Shown in pieces: positions 33,708 to 43,927 of a stretch of DNA of 64,000 bases. The notes below the pieces were generated by a model. It was not told the origin of the DNA, searched no databases, and worked only from the letters and a program-made list of their open reading frames with translations. Source of the stretch: Chamaecrista fasciculata (taxonomy: Eukaryota > Streptophyta > Magnoliopsida > Fabales > Fabaceae); contig QANZ01041779.1 of NCBI GenBank assembly GCA_003254925.1, positions 38,047-102,046 on the forward strand, given 5' to 3'. Position numbers and translations under genes: made by a program. Each line of letters starts with the position of its first letter. Within the stretch, counting starts at the first letter, position 1.

Positions 33708-36700
33708 GTGGTTGATAATGCTCATCATAGATGGATAGTAGATTTAGGTGCTTCTTGTCATGTTTGCTGCACTCTTAGTCTTATGACACATGTAGTTGTA
33801 TCTAAGAGAGCTAATACAGTGCAATTACCTGATAGTAGTATTAAGAAAGTTTCTTATATTGGATCTGTTGTCATCAATCCTCAATTGACACTTCATAATG
33901 TCTTTTATGTTCCTGAGTTCAAGTATAATCTTTTGTCTGTTGCTCGCTTGCTTCATGATTCTTCTTTACATGTTCTATTTTACAAGGATAAATGCCTTGT
34001 GCAGGACCTGAGGAGTAAACACATTTTGGCTACTGGTCTTGTGGAGAAGCATCTGTATGTGTTGACAGCAGAAACTTCTTCACAGCAGTTGATTTCTAGT
34101 AGTGCTATTGTTGGCAATGTTCATTCTGTTTCTGCCTTATGCTGGCATGATAGATTAGGACATCCCTCATCTATCATTCTTTCACATTTACCTTTTTCTT
34201 GTGATAAGACTGATAAGCCTTGTACTAGCTGTCATGAAGCTAAGCAGACTCGATTGTCTTTTGATGATAGTTCTTCTAGAACTTCTTGTATTTTTGATAT
34301 GATTCATATTGATATTTGGGGACCTTTTGCACATGCTTCCATCACTGGTACTCATTATTTTCTTACTATAGTAGATGATCATTCCAGAGCAGCTTGGACT
34401 TATTTGATGAGGGATAAGGGTCAAACAGTTCAAATATTGCTTAATTTCTTTGCCCATGTTCAGACACAGTTTGGTAAAGTTATTAAGATAATTAGAACTG
34501 ATAATGGTGCAGAATTTTTTAGTAATAAGTGTCATGATTTTTTGAAAGGATTGGGTGTTATTCATCAGCATAGTTGTGCATACACTCCTCAACAAAATGG
34601 TATTGTTGAGAGAAAACACAGACATTTGGTTCAAGTAGCTCGAGCTTTATCATTTCATTCTGGTTTACCAAAGTCTTTTTGGGGTGAAGCTATTCTTACA
34701 GCTACACATTTGATTAATAAGTTGCCTACAAAGTTGTTGAATTGGAAGTCTCCTTTTGAAATTCTTACTGGAAAATCTCCAGTTTATGATCATCTCAGGG
34801 TTTTTGGTTGCTTGTGTTTCATTACTAATTTGGATCCTCACAGAAAGAAGTTTGATGTCAGGGCTTTGAAGGGTGTGTGTGTTGGTTATGCTCATGCTCA
34901 AAAGGCTTATAAAGTCTATTTGTTAGATTCACAAAAACTTGTCTCTTCTCAAGATGTTAAGTTCTATGAGTCAGAATTTCCTTTCAAATCTTCTTCAGAT
35001 TCTTCTATGCCTATGTTTCCTAGCTACTTCTTCTTTTGATGATTTGTTTTGTTCTGAATCATCTTCCATTCCCATTACTACTTCTTTGTCTTCCTCATCC
35101 TCTTCCCCTCCTCTGTCTTCTTCTAATACAGTAAACATTTCGAGTCCTACTCCTTTTGTTGTTCCTATTGATTCTAGTTCTCATTCTACTCCTGCTTTGT
35201 CTGATTCTTCTGTTTCCTCTTCATCTGTTGTTCCTATTAGACAAAGTACTCATCCTAAACAGCCTCCTGTTTGGATGAAAGAGTATGTGTCTTGTACTGT
35301 TCAGTCTCCCTCATCTTACACACCTCCTGCTTTTCCTTATACTATACCAGCTTCCTTTAGTTCTGACTTCTTACATTTTCTGGGGAATTTATCAAGTCAC
35401 AAAGATCCAACTTCTTATGAGCAAGCTAAGGATTCACCTGAATGGATTGCAGCTATGAATAAAGAAATTTTAGCTTTAGAACAGAATCATACTTAGGTTA
35501 TGGTTGATCTTCCTGCTGATAAGAAGGCTATTGGTTGTAGATGGATTTTTAAAACTAAGCATAATTCTGATGGTACTATTGAGAGACATAAGGAAAGACT
35601 TGTAGCTAAGGGATATAGTCAAGTTGAAGGTGTTGATTATACTGATTGTTTTTCCCCAGTTGCTAAAACAGTTACAATTAGACTTTTTCTTGCTATTGCT
35701 GCTGCTCATGGTTATCTTTTGCATCAGTTAGATGTAAATAATGCTTTTTTTACATGGTTTTATTATTCATTAGGATGTGTATAGGAAGCCCCCTCCTGGC
35801 TATGATTCTGGTACTAAGGGTCAAGTGTGTAAGTTGCAGAGAAGTTTGTATGGTTTGAAGCAAGCCTCTAGGCAGTGGAACATTGAATTGACTCAGAAGC
35901 TTCAATCTATTGGTTTCAAGCAGTCTACTCATGATAATTGCTTGTTCACTCGATCTAATAGTACTGGTTTTATTGCTTTATTGATCTATGTTGATGATAT
36001 TTTGCTGGCTAGTTCTGATTTGTCTTTAATCACTGAGGTCAAGACTTTTCTTCACAAATAATTCACTATCAAAGATCTTGGTGTTGCAAGATACTTTCTG
36101 GGTTTGGAGCTTGCTCGTTCTTCTAAATGCATTTATATCAGTCAAAGAAAGTATTCTTTAGATCTTATTGATGATGCTGGTTTATCAGGAGCTAAACCTT
36201 TAGAAGTTCCTATGGTCAGATGTGCAAAGATGCTTGCTGCTGATGGTATTAAGCTTGCAGATCCAGAAAAATATAGAAGGTTGGTTGGTAGACTTTTATA
36301 TTTGGGGTTTACTAGACCTGATCTTTCTTATGCTACTCAAACTCTCAGCCAGTTTGTTCATAGTCCTTGTGAACATCACTGGCATGCTGCATTGAATGTG
36401 CTCAAATATTTGAAGTCTTCTCCAGCTAAAGGACTTTTTTATCCTGCTATGAAGCATACTCAGATCACAGCATTTTGTGATGCTGATTGGGCATCATGTC
36501 CTATTACTCGTAGGTCCTTAACTGGCTATTGTGTGTTTCTTGGTTATTGTTTGGTGTCTTGGAAAACAAAAAAAAAATATCACAGTCTCAAGGAGTTCTG
36601 TTGAAGCTGAGTATATGGGCCTTGCTTCTACTTCTTGTGAGCTGAAATGGATTTCATTTGTTCTGCATGACTTGTGTTTTCAAGTTCCTCGACCTATTTC

Positions 36701-36965
36701 TCTATATTGTGACAATCAATCTGCACTTCACATTGTTCAAAATCCCATGTTTCATGAGAGGACCAAACATTTGGAGATTGATTGCCATTTAGTGCGTGAT
36801 CAGTACAAGAGTGGTTTCTTGCTTCCGCAGCATCTTTCTTTAGATTTGCAAATTGCAGATTTCTTTACTAAGCCATTGGCTGTTGCAAAGTTTCATTCAT
36901 TCCTTTCCAAGTTGAAATTGATTGATCCTCAACAATTCCATCTTGAGGGGGGAGTGAAAGAGTAG
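33708..36965 (+). pseudogene. Copia pol remnant (protease, integrase, RT, RNase H)
   Basis: The protease motif reads 'WIVDLGAS', so the usual Ser/Thr after the catalytic Asp is Leu. GAG-pre-integrase ('CWHDRLGHPS') and integrase follow, with the acidic residues in 'IHIDIWGP', 'RTDNGAEF' and 'NGIVERKHRH'. Breaks: a frame change near 35030, an in-frame TAG at about 35494-35496, a frameshift near 35745-35784, a TAA at about 36059-36061 and a frame change near 36570. Reverse transcriptase keeps 'YVDDILLAS'. RNase H keeps '[12 protein letters not shown]' and 'ADFFTKPL'. The number of lesions contrasts with the similar LTRs, so the element was probably already defective when it inserted. Confidence 0.9.
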
Positions 36966-37517
36966 ATGTAATAGTTATTTATTGTTGCTGAGTTGTCATA
37001 GGCCGTTAACTAATTAGTTCAAGAAGTTATGAATAGTTTGTAAATATATCAGTTAGGTCCTAGTTAGTTAGCACGTGTTCTAGCTGAATACTTGTATATA
37101 AAGCAACTTGTACAGAATTCATGAATCAATATACTCCTATTATTTCCTCAGTTTCATGAATCAACTTGTACAGAATTTAACTAATTAGTTCAAGAAGTTA
37201 TGATTCAATCAATATACTCCTATTGTTGCTGAGTTGTCATAGGCCGTTAACAAACAAGAGGTTTATCCTGGATAGTGAGAGCAGGTTGAGATTTGACTAT
37301 GGGAAATTCTATGCCTCGAAGTCCTTTTATGATGATGAGAAGAAGAGAAGGATCTTGTTTGTTTGGGTTGATGAATCATCCACTCAAGCAGATAATATCA
37401 AGAAAGGATGGTCTGGAATTCAGGTAACCATGAAAATTCTTGATTTTGTCCAAAGTCCAAACCTCAAATTGGTTTCAAATGTATGAGGTAGATTTTAAAT
37501 TGCTCATAAATATTTAA

Positions 37518-37908
37518 GGGTAAATTACATTTTGATACTCTGTTCTTTCAAAAGTGACACTTTGGTACCCTGTTCTTTTCACCATTAACGTTTTGGCACC
37601 CTATTCTTTCAAAAGTGACATTTTGGTAATTTACTTTTTGCACCGTTAACAATCTGGTATCCTGTTTTATGGACCGATTTCACTTTGGTACCCTGTTTTT
37701 TCACGATTTGTTACCTTGTTATATCTTTGTTTGGGTACCAAAGTGTTAACGGTGCAAAGATCAAGGTACCAAAATGTCACATTTGAAAGAATATGGTATC
37801 AAAATGTTAACAGTGCAAAGAACATGGTACCAAAGTGTCACTTTTGAAAGAACAGAGTACCAAAGTGAAATCGGTCCATAGAACAGGGTACCAAAGTGTA
37901 ATTTACCC
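37518..37908. mobile_element. MULE-type MITE ('gggtaaattaca')
   Basis: The ends 'gggtaaattacattttgata' and 'ggtaccaaagtgtaatttaccc' are inverted. Between them lie alternating 'ctttcaaaagtgacactttgg' units. The flanks are 'aatatttaa' on the left and 'aatattttaa' on the right, a likely 9-10 bp duplication. Located in intron 3 of the GH32 pseudogene. Confidence 0.8.
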
Positions 37909-38684
37909 AATATTTTAATTGTTTTAGATCAGTTTTATATATTTTCATAATTTTTCAAATTGATTCCAAACTAATGAATGTGATTATATTTCTTTCGTTT
38001 CAAGTTTCAATTAGTGAATCAAGATCTATGAGTTACCTTTGATGGGTCATTTATCTATTCAGTTGAGATTGTTAACAAATAAGTATAGCGTCTTGAAAGT
38101 GGGCTGCACATACGATTAAACTAGTGAAGTTGGTCATATCTCTTGTTTCAAATCCAAATGCGAGAATTTTGAAATTATGTGTTAATTCTTGAAGAGTTCG
38201 TACTCTATCCAGTTGAGACAAACATGATATTTTATTGTTTAATTTCCCATAATTTTGTTGAATAATGTAATGATAAATATTTGAAATTGCATATTGTTTC
38301 CAAGAATAATAAGGTTGATTGCACATGAATTTGCAGGGAATTCCAAGGAGTATATGGCTTCATAAATCAGGAAAACAGTTGGTTCAATGGCCAGTGGAAG
38401 AACTTGAACAACTACGTACTAACCCCATCAACTGGTCTCTCAAAGTTCTTAAAGCACGTGAATTTCTTCAAGTTGATGGTGTCACAGCATCACAGGCAAA
38501 CTTTCACCTTTTACACTCAATAATTACATTGTTTTTTTTATAATGAAAAAAAGATAATAGTAATAACACTGCTTACACAATTCTTTCATTCAAAATTTTA
38601 GAAAAATCAAATTTAAGGAATTGGTTTAATATTAAAGAAGGGAGTATATGATACAAGACATGATATTAGACATATTTCACAAGT

Positions 38685-38864
38685 ATTAACATGAAAGTTG
38701 ATTCAAGTGGTAAACAGTTAGATATTGCTTAACTAAACATTTCGAATTCGAAATGTTATGTATAAAACTGTATCTGTTTGGAGATTCCTCTACCATAGTT
38801 AAGTATGCAACACGAATTGAGTTTGTATTAGTTGAAGCAAAACCCCGAGATCAGCGAACAAAAG
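38685..38864 (+). mobile_element. tRNA-derived SINE, decayed full-length copy
   Basis: Plus-strand relative of the 19327 SINE: box-A-like 'gattcaagtggtaaac', box-B-like 'ttcgaattcgaaat', shared 'ggagattcctctaccatag'. It is flanked by 17-bp repeats 'agacatatttcacaagt' (38668-38684) and 'agacacatttcacaagt' (38865-38881) with one mismatch. It lies in intron 4 of the GH32 pseudogene and is absent from the matching intron of the intact gene. Confidence 0.85.
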
Positions 38865-39713
38865 AGACACATTTCACAAGTTCACATTTTATTCTTGCCA
38901 TTTTTTTTGGTAATTAGACTACTTCTTGTTTGGGGTAAATCTTCTAGTTTTAGCATGAATGATTTGGTTTTAATCAAGGAAAAGAAACAAATAGATTGAG
39001 AATTCCGAAGTTATTTAGGCAGGAAACAAATTCAGGCTTTTGCTGCACTTGTCAAAGTGAAATGTTAGCACTCATGCTAACAAATTAAGGGTATGATCGA
39101 TATCAATCCCAATAACTTACTATGGAATATAACTCAAACGAAAAATGTGGAGCATAATGAATACTTTCTTCTGAAGTATGCTATAATAGGTTTGGCTATT
39201 TTCATATGAAGAATCAACTTTTTTTCCCATTTGCAGGCTGATGTTGAAATTTCATTTGAAGTGAAAGAGTTAGAGAAGGCTGAAGTATTGGATGAGTGGG
39301 TGGACCCCCAAATTCTCTGCACTAATAAGGGTGCAAATGTAACAGGTGGGCTTGGACCATTTGGTCTTTTTGTTCTAGCTTCAAATGACTTACAAGAGCA
39401 CACTGCAATATTCTTCAGAATATTCAAATACCAAAGCAAACATGTGGTGCTTCTGTGTAGTGATCAAAGCAGGTTTTGTTTTTGTCTCTTTCCCTTTTCT
39501 TCACTTCTCTCTTTACCAAAACTTTTGGATATGTTCAAACTCCTATTCTACATGCTAATGCAAATATGCATTGCTTGAACAACAGATCTTCATTGAATAA
39601 AGATAATCTTATGACAAGTTATGGTGTATTTGTGGACGTGGACCCTATTAAGGAGAAACTGTCACTAAGAAGCTTGGTAAGTTGACAAAAAGCCACAACA
39701 TGGAAATGAGATT

Positions 39714-39930
39714 GAGTAAACTATCAATATAGTAGTCCTTAAAATTATGAAATGATTATTTTAGTCTTCGAAAATTTCTAACTCAGTTACAATTTAATCC
39801 CGAAGTATTCAAGGAAGGACTAACTTGCAACAAGTTATACATTTTCACGGACTAAATCAAATATTCCAATCAATCAGGGACTAAACTGGTAGTGGTCAAC
39901 TAATTTAGAGACCAAAATGTCAGTTTACTC
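39714..39930. mobile_element. 217-bp MITE with exact 10-bp target duplication
   Basis: Termini are 'gagtaaact' and 'agtttactc'. Both flanks are exactly 'aaatgagatt' (39704-39713 and 39931-39940). The intact paralogue has one uninterrupted 'ggaaatgagatt' at the same place in intron 6 (about 51147-51158), which is the empty site. This is the best-defined member of the 'gagtaaac' family in the window. Confidence 0.93.
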
Positions 39931-40244
39931 AAATGAGATTATTGTGAGACAATATTGGATTGCTTGTGCCTTTGTGCCTTGATATGTGTTCTCAGTGTTT
40001 TCTACAAATATATGGCTTGTACCTTATGTCTTAATGCATGAATTGCTCCTCATCACAGATTGATCACTCAGTAGTGGAGAGTTTTGAAGGAGAAGGAAGG
40101 GCTTGCATTACAGCCAGAGTTTATCCTACTTTGGCAATCAATAATAAGGCAAACCTCTATGTTTTTAATAATGGAACTGCTGATGTGAGTATCAGAAAAT
40201 TGAGTGCTTGGAGCATGAAGAAAGCAAAAATCAATGAAGACTAA

Positions 40245-41163
40245 AAACAAAAACACTTATTTCTTCTCTGTTTACTGAATAAAAATTCCCTTCAACCCAT
40301 ATATCTGTTTCACATGTAATTGGTTGAAAGGATTTCCAAAAACAACCATGTTTGGTTCTTAATCATGTGCTCTCGATGCCAAGTGAACACTACAGATATT
40401 ATCGAGTGAGTTATGCATTTATTAAATAATTATTAGCACTTTTTACCTTGTTTAAGCAAAAGGCATTCCAAGCCCAAACATTTGTTGGAAGCTTCCATCA
40501 TTGCAGACAATTTGTTCTCATAAGTAACTATAAATAAACAACACAGACAAACTGAAAAAAAATTGAACTTTAGAAGAATAGGCAGAGCAATATAAGAATA
40601 TATCTGTACAATGTCAGCTACTACACGAAGCACATATTTATACTAATAAAACTATATTTAAAAAAGAAAAAGAAAAGAATTAGATCCATAACACACAGCA
40701 ACCATGAAACTCATGAAGACCCTATTGGCCTATTAGCAGTTAAAAAAATTAACTTGAAGAAAAAAGAACCGGACAGTAGATTTAGGATTGTAACTTGTGA
40801 CAAAATTAATAAACCAGAACTCATTAGTATTTACTTCACTGACACTAAATGATAGGGGTTATCCAAAATAATTACGCCTGGTGCTTTTGCATTCGACGTG
40901 ACAAATTTCCACTCACAAATTCTAGGATATCATATGATGACACCATTTTGGATAGCATCTCAATTCTCATCATACCAAAACTATGAGATCTCACTTTAGA
41001 TCCCTTTTAAATTAGTTAACATTAATGAAAAGACAGTTGTATCATTGTTATGAAGACTTTCAATAGTTATATTCAATATGAACATCTTAAATATCATGGG
41101 ATTTCATATCTTGATTCCTTTCCTAGTATCAATAACGTGGTATTTAGAATATTATGCAATATG
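40245..41163. repeat. Duplicated 3' flank carrying a relic of NAP1 3' sequence
   Basis: The sequence matches 51764-52982 downstream of the intact GH32 gene, including 'aaagaaccggacagtagattta' and 'ggtatcatatgatgacacc'-type blocks. In the original this region includes the NAP1 3'UTR, last exon (52501-52569) and part of its last intron. In this copy about 190 bp including the last exon is missing: 'gacactaaat' joins directly to 'gataggggttatc' near 40855. Homology stops at 'ttatgcaat', about 41160. Confidence 0.85.
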
Positions 41164-41640
41164 AGGATTGCTTATAAATAGAAGCAAATCCTCCATAAGC
41201 AAGTGTGGTGGTGTGGTGCGATGGAGTGAAGCATCACATTGAGAGAAGGTGGTAAAGCCGCATAAATGAGGAGGGAGCTTCCATATTCTAGTGGGGGAGA
41301 GTTTATAATTTTTTCGTTTAAAAGTTATATATGACTTATGGGGAGGGTTTATAATTTTTCCGTACAAAAATTATAAAGATGTTATGAGTGTGAGAGAGTT
41401 TACAATTTTCTCCGGTCAAAAATTATACTGAGGAGAGTTTGTAATTTTGTCCGTGCAAAAGTTACAAATATAGTGAAGTTGTCCCAGAGGGACCGTGGAG
41501 TAAGTCTTGAGACACCGAACCACGTTAAATTTCTTGTGTGATTTTTCTCTTTCCTCTACCTTTATTTAATATTTGAAATTGGTGACGAGGCCCAACAAGT
41601 GTTGTTAGAACTTTTGGGCCCAACAATACCCTCCATTGAA
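41164..41640. repeat. LTR-like block with a four-unit minisatellite
   Basis: A 'cttataaataga' TATA-like motif (about 41169) is followed by four degenerate units of about 45-55 bp (41289-41466) built on 'gagagtttataattttttc.gt..aaaagttata'. The downstream 'gaaccacgttaaatttcttgtgtg' resembles the R/U5 end of plant copia-type LTRs. I infer a solo LTR or LTR fragment; its ends are not defined. Confidence 0.5.
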
Positions 41641-41765
41641 AGCAATATAATTCGAGAAATTGTCGGATACTAAATGTGTACACTTCTTTTAACGAGAATT
41701 TGAATCTGAGTTCATCAAGTTGGAGGAGACTAACCTTTTTTGTTAGACTCAACGCCCCGTAAATA

Positions 41766-42140
41766 TTGAAGTCTTGGATGATTGGATGGACCCCTAAAAT
41801 CTTTGCGAAGGAAAGGGTAACGTGACGAGTGGCCTTGGACCATTTGGTCCATTTGTCTTTGCTTCAAAGGATTTTCAAGAGTACACACTATACTCTTGTT
41901 TAGAACATTCAAATACCAAAGCCAAAATCTTGTGCTCATGTGCAGTGACCAAAGTAGGTTTTGTTTTTTGTCTCTACTCTCTTTGTCCTCTTCCATTATG
42001 ATTTGTCTCTTCAGCAAAAGTTGGGAACTTTGAAGTCTTCTTTTACAAGCAAATACAATCTTTTCACAGGTCTTCCTTGAATAAAGATAATGATAAGTGG
42101 ACCCTGTTGAGGATAAATGCGTTCACTTAGAAGCTTGGTG
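41766..42140 (+). pseudogene. Third GH32 copy, exon 5-6 fragment
   Basis: It encodes 'EVLDDWMDP', an in-frame stop, then '[13 protein letters not shown]' and, after a frameshift, 'KYQSQNLVLMCSDQS'. These match exon 5 of the neighbouring GH32 genes. A shortened exon 6 follows at about 42069-42139 ('SSLNKDN', then an internal deletion, ending at 'agaagcttg/gtgag'). Exons 1-4 and 7 are not found nearby. More diverged than the other two copies, so it is an older relic. Confidence 0.88.
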
Positions 42141-43552
42141 AGTTGCATACATAAAAGCCATAGCAGGAAAACACTTTCAACCATTCAAACATGGAAATCA
42201 ATGTGTGTGTGTGTGTGTGTTTTTTTTTTTCTGTTTCTAGAATATCAACCACTGGGCATAACGGTATAACATGTACAATATTTGCTTGCTTATGCTTTTG
42301 TGCTCTTATACAGTATTATATTATTATATATAAAATATTCTTGCAATGTGTTCTCAGAGTACAACATCCTCCTTATGTGCTCATGAGTTTTGCTTTATTT
42401 GTCATACTAATGCATATAAGCTTCTCATTCTCATTCATCTTAGCTAGTATTTCATACAGGGATCGGAAAAGAAATATGTTTAGTAACAACTGAAAATCGT
42501 CTGGAATCTGGATGTCTAATCTTCATTCATTTCCAAAGACCACACATAGTACTTTTTTTTTTTGTGACAAAAATACTCTTCATATCTCCAAATGTCAGGT
42601 TAGTTTAAATTGAGTTGTACTTCCATAATTTCTTTTATGTCAATTATACCTTTGGATTAGAGATACAATTGACAAAAAAAAAATTGAGAGTACAATTGAC
42701 CCAAAAATATGAGAGCACAACTGAAACTGACTTTATACTTTGAGAATATTTAAAGTACTTTTTCCATTTGTTTTCAAAGAAACCTGAATTCAGTATGAAT
42801 TGCATATTACAATTTTGCTCTTTTTTGTTACAGAATTCTTAGAATAAGGATTAGAAATTTAGAACTCAAAAAGAATTCATCCTTCTCCCCCAAATCCACT
42901 TCCATCGAGTCTGAATATGAACTTAGAATTCCTAGTCTTTATTTATTTATTTTATTTAGTTTCCTCCAAGTTGGAACTTGAAATTTTAGAAATTCAAAGG
43001 GTTGCTTAACAGGAACTAATCTTTGCTCTTATTTTAAACTTGTCTCACTAACAAGTATTTGTTGTAGTAGTTTGGCAAACTACACCCTAGGAAGAGGATT
43101 CAGGTTCGATTCTTAGAGTTAATATTATTGGGAGGCTTTGATCATTTCATCTCTGAAGCCTGAACGAGATTAGTTTTCGCCTAGATCGTTACACGGATTA
43201 ACAGGGAAAACTCATGGTTTAACTGAAAAAACTAAAAAACTGTTTCATCTGTATAAAAAAACCATTTTTTTATTTCTTATTGACTATTAATTACTTTAGG
43301 ATCTTCTATTGTATAAAACTTAATATTGCAATGAAATAAAATATTGTTAAATTTTTATTATATATTATTTTATTGACTTCATCTGTCTTAAGAAATGAAA
43401 CGTCTACTCTTAATTGTTGTTTTCTGACACCAACTTGACTATTAAGCCATATACTTCTGAACTCACTTGTTATTTATATTTCCTCTTGTTAATATTCTAT
43501 CTCTAGTGGACTCATAATTTCAAGTTGCTTTATTTTGTCCTTTTCCATTGGC
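42141..43552. other. Intergenic DNA with repeat debris
   Basis: Contains a (GT)n microsatellite (about 42202-42220) and a 'gtacaattgaccc' palindrome relative of the 600-965 repeat (about 42600-42765). The ORF at 42191-42493 starts in the microsatellite and has no family features. Confidence 0.4.
43065..43225 (+). mobile_element. Possible second SINE family
   Basis: 'tagtagtttggcaaactaca' could be a box-A region and 'ggttcgattctt' a box-B region, spaced as in tRNA-derived SINEs. The body ends near 'gttacacggattaac'. No target duplication was recognised, so this is tentative. Confidence 0.35.
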
Positions 43553-43866
43553 ATGTGAGTCAAAAAAATAAATTGGTCCCTAAAAGATAACAAATTAACA
43601 ATCCAATTCTTGAAAAGTCTAATTTACAAATCATACTCTTCAATATCTAAAAGTTAAGAAACCAATATATATTATTCATTTTGCTCACACAAGTTAGTTC
43701 TTAAAAAATAAGTTTAAGGGACTAAACTATATTGCTTCTACGAATTTCAAAAATTAAAATGTGTAAATTAGACTTTTAAAAATCGAACTGTCAACTCGTG
43801 TATCATTTAAGGATCAAGTTATATGTTTACTCTTTGCATATCTTAGCCAGCTAGCAGGGTTCTCTT

Positions 43867-43874
43867 TATAAATA
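43867..43874 (+). promoter_or_regulatory. TATA box of the intact GH32 gene
   Basis: 'tataaata' in 'ctctttataaatagatagt', 54 bp before the ATG at 43928. The sequence from about 43720 to 43833 upstream is shared with the pseudogene promoter and ends in a 'tttactc' MITE-type terminus. Confidence 0.7.
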
Positions 43875-43927
43875 GATAGTAGTTCACAAGCTTCCCTCCT
43901 CACTATTTTAGTCTCACAAAAGCCACC

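Larger units (their letters stand above)
32313..37251 (+). mobile_element. Ty1/copia LTR retrotransposon, defective, inserted in GH32 exon 3
   Basis: The 5' LTR is 32313-32538 (TG...CA), followed at once by the primer site 'tggtatcagag'. The purine tract 'cttgaggggggag' precedes the 3' LTR (36955-37156), which lacks its last 24 bp or so. Comparison over about 200 bp shows only about four substitutions. The junction at 37157-37251 is a jumble of short LTR pieces. Internal order is gag, protease, integrase, reverse transcriptase, RNase H, the copia order. Several stops and frameshifts make it non-functional. Same strand as the host pseudogene. It is bounded by GH32 coding sequence on both sides. 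Confidence 0.93.
28290..40244 (+). pseudogene. GH32 cell-wall-invertase-like pseudogene split by two LTR elements
   Basis: Paralogue of the intact gene at 43928-51763. Pieces: exon 1 28290-28407, mini-exon 28557-28565, exon 3 in three parts (30389-30422, 31708-32312, about 37252-37423), exon 4 38337-38495, exon 5 39237-39472, exon 6 39586-39676, exon 7 40059-40244. Exon 1 lacks the hydrophobic signal-peptide segment of the paralogue. The mini-exon reads NDPSG instead of NDPNG, though the nucleophile Asp remains. A 1285-bp LTR element and a Ty1/copia element interrupt exon 3, with a net 2-bp loss at the first site. Other changes at normally constant places include GCCTGS for GCWTGS and FVW for FGW. 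'RDP' and 'WECPDF' survive. Exons 4-7 are fully open and their splice sites, including the GC donor after exon 4, match the paralogue, so inactivation is recent or the 3' part is still under some constraint. Confidence 0.92.
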
